Below the pieces are notes generated by a model. It did not search any database. It was not told the DNA's origin and saw nothing but the letters and a program-made list of their open reading frames with translations. 64,000 bases of DNA from VRUE01 sp963717375 (GTDB taxonomy: Bacteria > Actinomycetota > Thermoleophilia > Solirubrobacterales > 70-9), in assembly GCA_963717375.1 (NCBI GenBank), contig OY970329.1, positions 930,001-994,000 on the forward strand, read 5' to 3'. Shown here in pieces: positions 47,463 to 57,546 of the stretch; within the stretch, counting starts at the first letter, position 1, and each line of letters opens with the position of its first letter. Position numbers and translations under genes: made by a program.

Positions 47463-48080
47463 TCAGTTCGTGGCCGCGACGGCGCACCGGTAGACGTGCG
47501 ACCCGCTGGATTCAACGAAAGAAAGGCTGGCGCTCGTCGAATTTGCCGAAACAATCACTCCCTTGAATGCACCGCTATCGGTGTACTCCGGTTCCGCCCA
47601 CTCGGCCGTGGATATGCCATACGTTCGTCCGTATGCAAGCAACTCGCCCTGCGATGGAACGCGGCGATTGTCGTCACCGCAATCAATCAACGCCGAAAAC
47701 AAGCTCGTCGCTGCCCTCGTCGAGTCCTCGAGACAGGCACCAGCGGCGATTTTCGTGCCAGCCGGACAGTGGACTTTCGAGGCCGCGATCGCGGCGGCGG
47801 TGATCTGGGCCGCTGACTGACCGCCCAGCGACGATGCGTTTTTGGCAGTTTCGGCGCTTCCCGCACTAGGAACGGTTCCAATGGTGGCGGCATTGATGTC
47901 CGCCCCGGTCAGAGAGCCATCCTTCACCTTGTCGCTCGTAACCGCGTTTTTCTTCAGCTGTTTGTTGCCGACGCTGTTTTTCGGCAGGTGGATCGCCCCT
48001 GCCGCATAGGCACCCCCGCCCAACACCACAAACAGGCAGATCGTCGAGATCACGTTGGCGTAAGTGAGTCTTTTCCGCAT
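47463..48080 (-). CDS. Secreted stalk-type protein, unknown
   Basis: 205 residues from ATG at 48080, with GGAGAGGGAAG upstream as ribosome site. The N-terminus RKRLTYANVISTICLFVVLGGGAYAA is a signal sequence typical of a family expanded in Thermoleophilia. IHLPKNSVGNKQLKKNAVTSDKVKDGSLTGADIN is the repeated low-complexity stalk of that family. The C-terminal 90 residues contain four cysteines and a DUF-like beta domain of unknown function. Probably exported. ATG chosen over an upstream in-frame start at 48113 because of the ribosome site. Confidence 0.7.
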   Translation of the reverse strand: MRKRLTYANVISTICLFVVLGGGAYAAGAIHLPKNSVGNKQLKKNAVTSDKVKDGSLTGADINAATIGTVPSAGSAETAKNASSLGGQSAAQITAAAIAASKVHCPAGTKIAAGACLEDSTRAATSLFSALIDCGDDNRRVPSQGELLAYGRTYGISTAEWAEPEYTDSGAFKGVIVSANSTSASLSFVESSGSHVYRCAVAATN

Positions 48081-48187
48081 TCTTCCCTCTCCATATGGCT
48101 TTACAGATCGCAATTCGCCAATGCATCATCACATCGCGACAGGCGAAACCGACTCAACTCTCTCGTCGCTCGAGGCCGGGAGTCCGC

Positions 48188-49189
48188 TCAGGCGCCGAGG
48201 ACAACGATGGCGATGAAAGTCGCGTAGAGGGCGAACCAGCCGAGCACCGCCGGCAGCCCGAAGCGGCCGCGGCGATGCAGGACCTCGTAGGCGAGCAGCC
48301 CACCGGCGAGGCCGAGGACCATCGAGATCGCGGCGTTGCCGCTCAGCGCCCAGTCGGTGAAGAGCAGGCCGATCCCGACCGGGATCGTCGACTGGAAGAC
48401 CATCGCGCCGGTGATGTTGCCGAGCGCCAGCGCGTCCTTGCCGTCGCGGACCCAGAAGAAGCTGTTCACCTTCTCCGGCAGCTCGGTCGCCAATGGGGCC
48501 AGAATCAGGGCCAGGATGACCGGCTCGACACCGAGGCTCTTGGCGATGCTGAGCAGCTCCTCGACGAAGAGATGGGCGCCGCCGACCATCGCCCCAAGCC
48601 CGACCAGGAGCTGCAGCACGCAGAGCGCCAAGCCAGGATCTTCTCGTCGCTCCGGACGGCGCTCGAAGAGGAGCGGACCCAGCGTCTCCTCATCCTGCGC
48701 CGGCCCGGCATCGCGCAGGGTACGGCGAATGTAGAGCGGGTAGGCGAGTAGGAGGACGATCCCAACCGGGATTCGCAGCTCCGCCGGCGCGCCCCAGGCC
48801 AGGGCGAGAGACAGGGCGAAGAAGACGAGGAAGAAGAGCAGATCTCGCTCCAAGGTCGGCCGGTGCGCCTTCAGCTCCAGCCCCTGCGTGCGCCGCTCGC
48901 GATAGAGGTAGGCGAAGAGGCCGACCAACCCCATCGCCAGGGTGGCAAGCAGGAAGGGCGCGCCGACGATCGAGCCGATCGCTACCTGGTCGCCGCCCTC
49001 CGCGGTCCCGACGATGGCGACGATCGCGATCAGCGTCTCCGGCATCGCCGTGCCTACCGCGGCCAGCAGGCTGCCCACCGCGCCCTCGCCGAGCTTCAGC
49101 CGATGGCCGATCCACTCGACTGCGTTGGTGAACAAGAGCGCGCCGGCGAGGATGATCGCGAAGCTGGCGAGCAGGAGCACGGCGTCCAT
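48188..49189 (-). CDS. Sodium/calcium exchanger family protein
   Basis: 333 residues, about 10 transmembrane helices. The two alpha-repeats are GTAMPETLIAIVAIVG ... GSIVGAPF and APLATELPEKVNS ... GNITGAMVFQ, with the acidic ion-binding residues in PET and PEK positions. It probably exports calcium in exchange for sodium or protons. A second antiporter of the CAX type follows on the same strand upstream (49211), so the two may act together in calcium homeostasis. Confidence 0.88.
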   Translation of the reverse strand: MDAVLLLASFAIILAGALLFTNAVEWIGHRLKLGEGAVGSLLAAVGTAMPETLIAIVAIVGTAEGGDQVAIGSIVGAPFLLATLAMGLVGLFAYLYRERRTQGLELKAHRPTLERDLLFFLVFFALSLALAWGAPAELRIPVGIVLLLAYPLYIRRTLRDAGPAQDEETLGPLLFERRPERREDPGLALCVLQLLVGLGAMVGGAHLFVEELLSIAKSLGVEPVILALILAPLATELPEKVNSFFWVRDGKDALALGNITGAMVFQSTIPVGIGLLFTDWALSGNAAISMVLGLAGGLLAYEVLHRRGRFGLPAVLGWFALYATFIAIVVLGA

Positions 49190-49210
49190 CGACGCAGGCT
49201 AACCCGCCGC

Positions 49211-50368
49211 TCAGGCGTAGTAGAAAGCGATGCCGAAGACGAGGTACACGGCGAGCAGCTGAACTCCCTCGAACCAGGTCGACTCGCCGTCCTGGGTCAC
49301 GTAGTTGGCGATCAGGATCGCGATCAGGATCGCGCCGAGCTCGAAGCCGTTGAAGACGAGGGCCAACGGATGCGGGCCAATGAAGAAGGAGGCGAGGACG
49401 AGGACTGGGGCGACGAAGAGCGCGACCTGGGCGCTGGAGCCGATCGCGATGTTGACCGCGAGATCCATTTTGTTCTTCATCGCGACCAGGACCGCTACCC
49501 AGTGCTCGGCCGCGTTGCCGACGATCGCGACGACGATCACGCCGATGAAGAACTCGGAGAGGCCGACGGCGTGTGAGGCCTCCGTGATCGAGCCGACCAG
49601 CACCTCCGACATCACGCCGACCAGCACCCCGGCAACAGCGAGGGCGAGGACCGACTTGCGGGTCGACCAGCCCCACGTCCCCTCGTCCCCGTACTCGGGG
49701 TTGAAGAGGTCGCGGTGGGTCTTGAGCGAGAAGAAGAGGCCGGCCACGTAGGTGAAGATGAGAACCACGGCGACCGCAAGCGAGAGATGCTCGACGGTGG
49801 AGCCGTAGTCGACTATCTCCGCGCCGGGGAGGGGCAGGCCCTTGCCCTCGACCAGCTCGAAGATCGCCGGCATGATCAGCGCCGCGGCGGCGAGCAGCAG
49901 CATCGAGGTCTGGACGCTGGCGCTGGTCTTGCTGAAGGTCTGCTTCTCACGCCCGATCCCGCCCGCCAGCATCGCCGCGCCGAGCACCAGCAGGATGTTG
50001 CCGATGATCGAGCCGATGATCGAGGCCTTGACCACCTCGTGCAGTCCTTGGCCAAGAGCGAAGAGGGCGATGATCAGCTCCGGCGCGTTGCCGAAGGTGA
50101 CGTTGAGCAGGCCGCCGATACCGGGTCCCGAGCGGGCCGCCAGCTCCTCGGTGGCGCGGCCCATCAGCGCTGCCGTGGGAATGATGCCGAGCGCCGAGGT
50201 AGCGAAGATGATGCCGGCCGCGGCGCCAGCAAGATCCAGCACCACCGCCAGCGGAATCAGCGGTGTGAGCAGGTACGGCCAGCCATACGGAGTACGAAGG
50301 AAAGCGACTACTGGAGCTTCCCCACGCAATTCTGGATCGCGGTCGCCGTGTGTGCTCCCTGCAGGCAT
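49211..50368 (-). CDS. Calcium/proton antiporter, CAX family
   Basis: 385 residues, about 11 transmembrane helices. Signature repeats are NVTFGNAPELIIALFAL and VAIVGNAAEHWVAVLVAMKNKMDLAVNIAIGSSAQVALFVAP, both with GNA-E pattern. Exports Ca2+ against H+. ATG at 50368 places the first 20 residues over the lipoprotein gene's end (61-base overlap). No nearer plausible start exists before the first helix, so the overlap seems real but unusual. Confidence 0.88.
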   Translation of the reverse strand: MPAGSTHGDRDPELRGEAPVVAFLRTPYGWPYLLTPLIPLAVVLDLAGAAAGIIFATSALGIIPTAALMGRATEELAARSGPGIGGLLNVTFGNAPELIIALFALGQGLHEVVKASIIGSIIGNILLVLGAAMLAGGIGREKQTFSKTSASVQTSMLLLAAAALIMPAIFELVEGKGLPLPGAEIVDYGSTVEHLSLAVAVVLIFTYVAGLFFSLKTHRDLFNPEYGDEGTWGWSTRKSVLALAVAGVLVGVMSEVLVGSITEASHAVGLSEFFIGVIVVAIVGNAAEHWVAVLVAMKNKMDLAVNIAIGSSAQVALFVAPVLVLASFFIGPHPLALVFNGFELGAILIAILIANYVTQDGESTWFEGVQLLAVYLVFGIAFYYA

Positions 50369-51411
50369 TCGAGGTAGGCCTGCTGACCACCGCCGGACCC
50401 GCCGCCTTCCGAAGACGAGCCGCCGCCGGCATTGTTGAGGCCTTCCAGCAGGCCACCGAGGCCGCCACCCTCGCCGTTGAGTGTGCCGAGCAGTTCGATT
50501 GGGTTGATCCCGAGCTTGAGGAAGAGGTCGCTGAGCGGCTTCGACGACTGCGGCGCCGAGATCGTCTGCTCTTCGTTGACACCGGAGAGCTTCAGATCGA
50601 GATCGAGTTCAACAGTTTTCACGCCTTTGTCGTTGCCTTTCGGCGGTTCGATCGTCGCTTCGACGACGAGCCGCCGCACGATGTGATCGTCACCCACGTA
50701 GAGCTCGACGTGAGCGTCTTTGACCGAGTCCTGCACGGTCCCCTTCGCCACGTCCAGTTCGGCCGCGGAGGGAAGCGGGCCGGCCGCGCTCAGCTGTTCA
50801 TTGCAGGCCGGGTCTTCAATCAGTTCACTGGCGGTGTCGAGCGCGGCTGAGGCGTTTAGGTCGCCGCTGACCTTGGTCGTGCTGGTGCCGTCTACGTCAA
50901 CGCCTTCACCTTCGCTGAGGTTTTCCATGAAGTCGCCGACCTTCAGCTTGCCGACCGCGTCCCTGCAGGCCGCCGCTTCGCTCGACTGCCCGCCGCCCTG
51001 TTTCTTGAGCATCGATTTAACGAAACCGAAGGTAGTCGGATCAACTTCGTACTCGGTGCCTTCGTAGCCGATATACGCCTTGTTGCCGCCGAGCAGCGTG
51101 AAGCCGCCATCGAAGTCGATGTCTTCGCCACCGATCGAGCCCTTCGCTTTCGCCGTCAAGCCGAGTTCGGGCAGTTCCGCTTCGCTTTCACTCTGGAACG
51201 GGCCGTTGAGGCTGACGTCGACGTGGCCGCTTTTTTCACCTTTGACATCGATCCCGAGCGCGAGGTCGATGTCGCCGCTTTCGACTCCCTGCAGGGTGGC
51301 TTCGTCGACGATCGTCTGCGGGCTGTCGCTGCCGCCCCCACCGCAGGCGGCGAACGTGGCTGCCAACGCGATCAGCGTGACGAAGAGGGAGAGGATGCGA
51401 GCTCGGCTCAA
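50308..51411 (-). CDS. Lipoprotein, LppX/LprG-like
   Basis: 367 residues from TTG at 51411, chosen because GGAGG is 8 bases upstream and the sequence begins with a lipoprotein signal (LSLFVTLIALAATFAAC; lipobox FAAC). The mature region has beta-rich segments DLALGIDVKG, GHVDVSLNGPF, AYIGYEGTEYEVD, and LVVEATIEPPKG, similar to LppX/LprAFG folds that carry lipids. The end is Gly/Ser-rich (EGGGSGGGQQAY) with two cysteines. The substrate is unknown. Overlaps the start of the CAX gene. Confidence 0.72.
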   Translation of the reverse strand: MSRARILSLFVTLIALAATFAACGGGGSDSPQTIVDEATLQGVESGDIDLALGIDVKGEKSGHVDVSLNGPFQSESEAELPELGLTAKAKGSIGGEDIDFDGGFTLLGGNKAYIGYEGTEYEVDPTTFGFVKSMLKKQGGGQSSEAAACRDAVGKLKVGDFMENLSEGEGVDVDGTSTTKVSGDLNASAALDTASELIEDPACNEQLSAAGPLPSAAELDVAKGTVQDSVKDAHVELYVGDDHIVRRLVVEATIEPPKGNDKGVKTVELDLDLKLSGVNEEQTISAPQSSKPLSDLFLKLGINPIELLGTLNGEGGGLGGLLEGLNNAGGGSSSEGGGSGGGQQAYLECLQGAHTATAIQNCVGKLQ

Positions 51412-51503
51412 AGCGGTGGGCCTCCTGAAAGAGTCGGGATGGGGCGTTGCAGTAAAGCTAGCGATAGCCACGGCTCTCCGCACGTACCGAAAGCGCTTGG
51501 CCG

Positions 51504-52265
51504 CTAAGCGTCCGGAGGCGGCTCTTGGCCCCAGGCCCGCATCCCGGCTTCGATCGCCTCGTTGACCGCGCGCAGGACGGCGACTCGGGCGTAGCGCTTC
51601 GACTCGGCGGCGATCAGGTGCCACGGCGCCCGTGGCTGGTCGGTGCGGCCGATCATGTCTTCAACGGCCTCCTCGTACTCGGGCCGCTTGGCCCGGTTGG
51701 ACCAGTCGTCCTCGGTCAGCTTCCAGGCCTTCAGCGGGTCAGCGGCGCGCTGTTCGAAGCGCTTCAGCTGCTCGGCCTCAGAGATATGGAGCCAGAACTT
51801 GACGATGATCGTTCCCTCCTCGACGAGGCTGCGCTCGAAGTCGTTGATCTCGTCGTAGGCGCGCAGCCACTGCTCCCTGCTCGCCAGCCCGTCGACCCGC
51901 TCAACCAGCACCCGGCCGTACCAGGTGCGATCGAAGACGGCCATCCCACCCCAACCGGGCAGCGCCGGCCAAAAACGCCAGAGGAAATGATGGCGCGCCT
52001 CGTCGTGGCTTGGCGCGGCGAACTGGACGACGCGAACGTGACGTGGGTCGAGCGGAGCGACCAAGCGTTTGATCGCGCCTCCCTTGCCCGAAGCATCCCA
52101 ACCCTCGAAGAGGACGAGGACCGGCGGCCCCAACTCCCCCGTCCCGAGCAGTCCGCCCAGGGTCAGGCGCAGCTGGGTCAGCCGCCGCCAGGCAATGTTC
52201 AGCTCGCGCTCTTCCTCCTTGCGGCCGAGGGCGAGCGAGAGGTCAACTTCGTCCAGCCGTCCCAT
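51504..52265 (-). CDS. ppk2: Polyphosphate kinase 2 family protein
   Basis: 253 residues. Walker A is FEGWDASGKGG (53-63), with the lid region AVFDRTWYGRVLVERVDG and IIVKFWLHISEAEQLKRFEQRAADPLKAWKLTEDDW following. It phosphorylates nucleoside mono- or diphosphates with polyphosphate. The class (mono- vs diphosphate) cannot be decided by eye. It lies upstream of the lipoprotein gene on the same strand with a 92-base gap. Confidence 0.93.
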   Translation of the reverse strand: MGRLDEVDLSLALGRKEEERELNIAWRRLTQLRLTLGGLLGTGELGPPVLVLFEGWDASGKGGAIKRLVAPLDPRHVRVVQFAAPSHDEARHHFLWRFWPALPGWGGMAVFDRTWYGRVLVERVDGLASREQWLRAYDEINDFERSLVEEGTIIVKFWLHISEAEQLKRFEQRAADPLKAWKLTEDDWSNRAKRPEYEEAVEDMIGRTDQPRAPWHLIAAESKRYARVAVLRAVNEAIEAGMRAWGQEPPPDA

Positions 52266-52288
52266 CGCCCGATCCTACGCGCCAACCC

Positions 52289-52543
52289 TCAAGGGACGAT
52301 TTCGACCGGCTGCACGCTTTCTTTGGGAGCGTCGAGCGAGCGCGGGCTTTCCTCGGTCAGGTTGAGCACCAAGGGGAAGAGCAGGGCGCCGAGGAAGATC
52401 AGGATCACGCCGGCCGCGACAAGCCAGCGGGCCGTGCTGAGGTGGCCGAGAATTCCGACCGCGAAGCCGATCAGCACCAGCGCGATGTAGGGCCCGGCGC
52501 TGTGCGGCAGCAGCGAGGCGAGTGGGAGGACGAGGTCGAGCAC
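52289..52543 (-). CDS. Small membrane protein, unknown
   Basis: 84 residues. Two or three hydrophobic helices: LVLPLASLLPHSAGPYIALVLIGFAVGILGHLS and WLVAAGVILIFLGALLFPLVLNL. The tail is TEESPRSLDAPKESVQPVE. No family recognised. It lies 23 bases before ppk2 on the same strand and diverges from the MoxR gene; a 22-base gap holds both starts. Confidence 0.6.
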   Translation of the reverse strand: MLDLVLPLASLLPHSAGPYIALVLIGFAVGILGHLSTARWLVAAGVILIFLGALLFPLVLNLTEESPRSLDAPKESVQPVEIVP

Positions 52544-52565
52544 TGCGCCGGATTATCATCGCCCC

Positions 52566-53447
<882 letters not shown>

Positions 53448-53463
53448 CGCCGGGCCGCCGGGA

Positions 53464-54822
53464 ATGGCGGCGAAGCTGCTCGGCTTCTGCGAGGAGCTGC
53501 GCAGCGAGGGCGTCGCGGTCGGCACCTCGGAGATCCTCGACGCCTTCGCCGCCTTGGAACAAGTGCCCTGGACCTCGCGCGACGACTTCCGCGAGGCACT
53601 GGCGACGACGATCGCCAAGTCACAGGAGGACCGGCGGCTCTTCGAGCTGCTCTTCGAGCGCTGGTTCTTCCGCGCCGCCGAGGCGGAGGCGATCGAGCGC
53701 GGCATCGACGAGACGGCGCAGCGCCACGAGGGCGGGGACCGGCTCGATATAGACGAGCTGCGCGAGCAAGTGCGCCAAGCGATCGTCGAGGGCAACGAGG
53801 ACGAGATGCGCGACCTGGCGCGGCTGGCGATCGCCGCCTTTGGCCGCCAGGGCGAGGGCTCGGGCGTGGTCGGCGTCGACGTACAACGGATCCGCCGCAC
53901 ACTGGGCCTCTCCGCCGGCACCCAGGCCCCGGCCGAGGATGGCGCCGCCGAGCAGGTGCCGATCGACCGCGACCAGCTCAACCGCTTCGAGCGCCATCTG
54001 CGCCGCGAGCTCGAGCGCGACCTGATCGAGCGCACCTCGACCCTGCCGCCCTCCCGCCCCCTGGCCGAGCTCGACCGCGCCCTGCCGACCAACCCGACCC
54101 AGGACCTCGCTGCCGTGCACCGCGCCGTCTCGCAGATGAAGCGGCGCCTGGCGACCCTGGGACACGAGCAGCGCGGGCGCCGCCAGGGCCAGAGCATCGA
54201 CGTGCGGCGGACGATGCGCGCCTCGCTGGAGACCGGCGGCGTGCCGATGCACCTGCGCTACCGGCCGAAGCGCCCGCGCCGGCCCGAGATCTACGTCCTC
54301 TGCGACGTCTCGACCTCGGTCACCTCGGCCAGCGTCTTCTTCCTCTCGGTCCTGCACGCCCTGCACGACTCGTTCCGCAAGCTGCGCAGCTTCGTCTTCA
54401 TCGAGCGCATTTCCGAGGTCACCGACGTCTTCGAGCACGAGCGCGACTTCCGCGTCATCGCCCAGAAAATCTCCAGCGAGGGCGGCGTCGCCGACGTCTC
54501 CGGCTACACCGACTACGGTCGGGTCTGGCTCGAGTTCCTCGGCAAGATCTCCGACGAACTGGACCCGCGCTCAACCGTGATCGTGCTCGGCGACGCCCGC
54601 ACCAACGGCCGTGAGCCCCATGCCGACGTCTTCGCCCAAATATCGGAGCGGGCCGGCCGCCTCTTCTGGCTCAACCCCGAGCCGAAGCTCTACTGGAACT
54701 ACGGCGACTCGGTGATGGCCGCCTACGAGCGCTACTGCGACGGCGCCTTCGAGTGCTGGACCACCCGCCACCTCGAAAACTTCGTCAACGTCGTCGCCGG
54801 CGGCGTGCCGGCGGCTGACTGA
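53464..54822 (+). CDS. VWA-domain protein (CoxE-like), MoxR partner
   Basis: 452 residues from ATG at 53464. A TTG at 53419 would overlap moxR's end; ATG is chosen because homologues start near MAAKLLGFCEELRSEGVAVGTSEILDA. The CoxE/VWA module has the metal-ion adhesion motif CDVSTS at residues 280-285, with D281. Helical N-terminal domain (FLRRELERDLIERTSTL) before it. These proteins bind metal and peptide partners. Works with the MoxR ATPase. Confidence 0.85.
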   Translation: MAAKLLGFCEELRSEGVAVGTSEILDAFAALEQVPWTSRDDFREALATTIAKSQEDRRLFELLFERWFFRAAEAEAIERGIDETAQRHEGGDRLDIDELREQVRQAIVEGNEDEMRDLARLAIAAFGRQGEGSGVVGVDVQRIRRTLGLSAGTQAPAEDGAAEQVPIDRDQLNRFERHLRRELERDLIERTSTLPPSRPLAELDRALPTNPTQDLAAVHRAVSQMKRRLATLGHEQRGRRQGQSIDVRRTMRASLETGGVPMHLRYRPKRPRRPEIYVLCDVSTSVTSASVFFLSVLHALHDSFRKLRSFVFIERISEVTDVFEHERDFRVIAQKISSEGGVADVSGYTDYGRVWLEFLGKISDELDPRSTVIVLGDARTNGREPHADVFAQISERAGRLFWLNPEPKLYWNYGDSVMAAYERYCDGAFECWTTRHLENFVNVVAGGVPAAD

Positions 54823-54840
54823 GCGCCGCGCCCGCTGCGC

Positions 54841-55347
54841 TCAGCGCCCGTCGCGGACCGTCTCGGGCTCGCGCAGGGTTCCGTTCGCCGGATCGAAGAT
54901 CAATCCCCTGATCGCATCGCGGGCCGGCAGGTATTCGCAGGAGCGCAGTAGGGAGAGGCCCTCGGCGAGGGTCCGCTCGAGGTCCTCGAACGCCCCCGTG
55001 CGCCAAGGTGGCGGTTCGCCACCGGCCGCCAAGGCCCCCGCCATCTCCTCCTCGGACTTGCCCTGCATGCCGCAACCCTCGTGCATGACGACGACCACCT
55101 CCTCGGTGCCGAGTAGGCGCTGCGAGATGCTCAGCGAGCGGATTGCGTCCTCGGTGACGAGGCCGCCGGCGTTGCGGATCACATGGGCATCGCCCTGCTC
55201 TATCCCCAGCATCCGAGCGAGATCGAGCCGCGCATCCATGCAGGTGAGGACGGCGACCTTGCGGCGGGGACGGGGGTCGAGGCCGGGCACCGCCAGATCG
55301 GCGGTCCGCTCCTCTGCCAGCTCCAGCATCTCGTCGGCGTTGGACAT
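54841..55347 (-). CDS. Beta-class carbonic anhydrase
   Basis: 168 residues from ATG at 55347 (MSNADEMLELAEERT). Zinc ligands: C36 and D38-R40 in CMDARLD, H89 and C92 in HEGCGM. A C-x-D-x-R plus H-x2-C pattern is the beta carbonic anhydrase signature. It interconverts CO2 and bicarbonate. It is smaller than plant-type enzymes, as in mycobacterial Rv1284. Upstream in-frame sequence to 55464 overlaps the next divergent gene and is not part of it. Confidence 0.92.
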   Translation of the reverse strand: MSNADEMLELAEERTADLAVPGLDPRPRRKVAVLTCMDARLDLARMLGIEQGDAHVIRNAGGLVTEDAIRSLSISQRLLGTEEVVVVMHEGCGMQGKSEEEMAGALAAGGEPPPWRTGAFEDLERTLAEGLSLLRSCEYLPARDAIRGLIFDPANGTLREPETVRDGR

Positions 55348-55457
55348 CGCCGCCAATGCTATGGATTTTCGCCTCGCCCCCGGCAAAGGTCGCTGCAGCG
55401 GGAGGATTGTCGGCCTGCGGCTAGTAGCCATCCGCACAACCAGCAAAAGGGGAGAGA

Positions 55458-56090
55458 ATGCCACCGTCTTATCCAGTTACTTTTTCGGTCGATTACCCGG
55501 AGCGCCAGCTCAACCGGCTGTCGTCGTTCTTCCGGATCTTCGCCGTGATCCCGATCGCGATCGTCGCCGCGCTGCTGCCGGGCGCCGAGCTCAGCGGCAA
55601 CGCCCAGATGGGCGGGTCTGGCTTCAGCGGGGCCGTCGCCGGAGCCAGCCTCGTTGTCCTGCCCCTCGTGCTGATGCTGCTCTTCAGAAAGAAGTACCCC
55701 CGCTGGTGGTACGACTGGAACCTCGAAATGATGCGCTTCGGCAACCGGCTCGGCGTCTACGTGCTGCTGATGGACGACGAATACCCCTCGACCGACGAGC
55801 AGCAGGCGGTCCACCTCGACTTCGCCTACCCCGACGCCGAGCGCCTCGAGCGCGGCCTGCCACTGGTCAAGTGGCTGCTGGCGATACCCCACTACATCGT
55901 TCTCTTCTTCCTCTACATCGGTGTCTTCTTCGCCGCGATCATCGCCTGGTTCGCGATCCTCTTCACCGGCCGCTACCCGCGCGGGATCTTCAAATTCGTT
56001 GAGGGAACGATCCGCTGGCACAACCGCGTCGTCGGCTACGCCTTCGTGCTGGTCACCGACAACTACCCGCCCTTCCGCCTCTCGGCCTGA
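55458..56090 (+). CDS. DUF4389 membrane protein
   Basis: 210 residues. Two hydrophobic regions flank a cytoplasmic or external loop: FFRIFAVIPIAIVAALLPGAEL, VVLPLVLMLLFRKKYP and VKWLLAIPHYIVLFFLYIGVFFAAIIAWFAILFTGRYPRG. VTFSVDYPERQLNRLSSFFRI and FVEGTIRWHNRVVGYAFVLVTDNYPPF are DUF4389 hallmarks. Function unknown. AAGGGGAGAG precedes the ATG. Divergent from carbonic anhydrase. Confidence 0.85.
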   Translation: MPPSYPVTFSVDYPERQLNRLSSFFRIFAVIPIAIVAALLPGAELSGNAQMGGSGFSGAVAGASLVVLPLVLMLLFRKKYPRWWYDWNLEMMRFGNRLGVYVLLMDDEYPSTDEQQAVHLDFAYPDAERLERGLPLVKWLLAIPHYIVLFFLYIGVFFAAIIAWFAILFTGRYPRGIFKFVEGTIRWHNRVVGYAFVLVTDNYPPFRLSA

Positions 56091-56127
56091 CCCGAACGCG
56101 CCTTCCGGCGCCTGCGCGACGCCCGAA

Positions 56128-56583
56128 CTAGCGGGCGGCCCAGGCGTCGGGCGAGGCCGCCAAGGCCTGCACCTCGCTGGGCAGCTGGCCGCTGACGAGA
56201 TCGGCCAGGGTGACGTGCTCGAGCACGGTGCGCAGGCTGGCGCGCACGGCGATCCAGACTTCCTGCAGGTGCTCGGCGTTGCCGCGGTACTCGATCGACT
56301 CCGGCGGCGCCGACTGGACGTTGGCGATCGGGCCCTCGACGGCGCGGACCAGGTCGGCGATCGTCACCTCGTCCGCCGGGCGAGCGAGCCAGTAGCCACC
56401 CTTGGCGCCGCGGCGGGCGCGGACGATTCCGGCGTGCTTGAGCTCCAGCAGGATGTGCTCGAGGAACTGCAGGGGAATGTCCTGCGACTCGGCGAGCTTC
56501 TCGCCCTTGATCGGACCCTCGTCGGCCGCGGCGAGCTCCGCTGCGGCGCGAACGGCGTAGTCGGCCTTCGCTGAGACGCGCAT
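56128..56583 (-). CDS. Rrf2-family transcriptional regulator without cluster cysteines
   Basis: 151 residues. The Rrf2 winged helix opens MRVSAKADYAVRAAAELAAADEG and shows PLQFLEHILLELKHAGIVRARRGAKGGYWLARP. It contains no cysteine at all, so it cannot bind an Fe-S cluster like IscR or NsrR and is closer to CymR-type regulators. A perfect 8-bp-arm repeat at 56589-56608 upstream is the likely autoregulatory operator. It is downstream of tauE on the same strand. Confidence 0.9.
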   Translation of the reverse strand: MRVSAKADYAVRAAAELAAADEGPIKGEKLAESQDIPLQFLEHILLELKHAGIVRARRGAKGGYWLARPADEVTIADLVRAVEGPIANVQSAPPESIEYRGNAEHLQEVWIAVRASLRTVLEHVTLADLVSGQLPSEVQALAASPDAWAAR

Positions 56584-56588
56584 AGATC

Positions 56589-56608
56589 AGCTAGTTAATC
56601 AACTAGCT
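56589..56608. promoter_or_regulatory. Rrf2 operator candidate
   Basis: AGCTAGTT (56589-56596) and AACTAGCT (56601-56608) form a perfect inverted repeat around AATC, directly upstream of the Rrf2 start and over the tauE stop. Rrf2 regulators commonly bind A/T-rich palindromes like this. Autoregulation is inferred. Confidence 0.7.
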
Positions 56609-57514
56609 CGTCGATTCAAGGGCGAGGGCCGCCGCTTCACGCTGACGACGCCGGTGCAGCCAGCGGGGAGCCGCCAATATCGCGCCCAGGCCCAGGGCTG
56701 CAACAACTGCTGCAATCGGCCAGACGTTCGGGTCGCCCTTCTGGATCGTGACGATGCCGGAGCCGACGAGGACGACCCCGAGCCCGGTGCGGATGACGCC
56801 CTGCGGGGCGCGGTCGGAAAGGGCGGCGCCGATCACCACACCCGGAACCGAGCCGATCAGGATGTTGCCGGCGAGGGCGAAATCGACGTTGCCGCCGACG
56901 ATGTGGGCAATGCCGGCGGCCCAGAGCAGGATCGCGGCGTGAAAGACGTCGGTGCCGACCACCTTCTTCGGCGCCAGTCGGTAGACGGCGATCAGCAGGA
57001 TCGCGATCACCGTGCCCGAGCCGGCCGAAGTGATCCCGATCACGAAGCCGGTGGTGGCGCCGATCACGACCGCGGCGATCTTGTGGCGGCGCTCGACCTC
57101 GAAGCGGTCACGCTCGTCGACCAGATTGCGCAGGATCAGCGCCCGGGTCAAGGTGATCACCCCAACCATCAGCAGGGTGCCGCCGAGCACCGCGTAGACG
57201 AGCGAGTCGAGCCGGTCTTCGCCGACGTGCTTCTCCAGCACCGAGACGAGCGCGACGCCGATCACCGCCGCGGGGACGCTGCCGAAGGAGAGCCACTTGA
57301 CCAGCTCCATGTTCACCGTCTTCATCCGGAGGTGGCGCCAGCCGCCGACGGTCTTGGTCACCGCCGAGTAAAAGATGTCGGTGCCGATCGCTGTCGTCGG
57401 CTGGATGCCGAAGATCAGGATCAGCAGCGGGGTCATCAGGGATCCACCGCCCATGCCGGTCATGCCGACGAGTACGCCGATTCCTAGTCCGAAGACGATG
57501 ATTGCCGGGTCCAT
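56603..57514 (-). CDS. TauE/SafE-family sulfite/anion exporter
   Basis: 303 residues, about 8 transmembrane helices in two repeats. The family pattern is clear: GIGVLVGMTGMGGGSLMTPLLILIFGIQPTTAIGTDIFYSAVTKTVGG and VIGATTGFVIGITSAGSGTVIAILLIAVYRLAPKKVVGTDVFHA, both with the GxxxGxGG-P-L... and GT(D/x) repeats. It probably exports sulfite or organosulfonate-related anions. Next to the Rrf2 regulator, which may sense sulfur or cysteine status. Confidence 0.88.
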   Translation of the reverse strand: MDPAIIVFGLGIGVLVGMTGMGGGSLMTPLLILIFGIQPTTAIGTDIFYSAVTKTVGGWRHLRMKTVNMELVKWLSFGSVPAAVIGVALVSVLEKHVGEDRLDSLVYAVLGGTLLMVGVITLTRALILRNLVDERDRFEVERRHKIAAVVIGATTGFVIGITSAGSGTVIAILLIAVYRLAPKKVVGTDVFHAAILLWAAGIAHIVGGNVDFALAGNILIGSVPGVVIGAALSDRAPQGVIRTGLGVVLVGSGIVTIQKGDPNVWPIAAVVAALGLGAILAAPRWLHRRRQREAAALALESTS

Positions 57515-57546
57515 ATGAGTTCCGCGCTTGGGTGGTTATCGACTTT

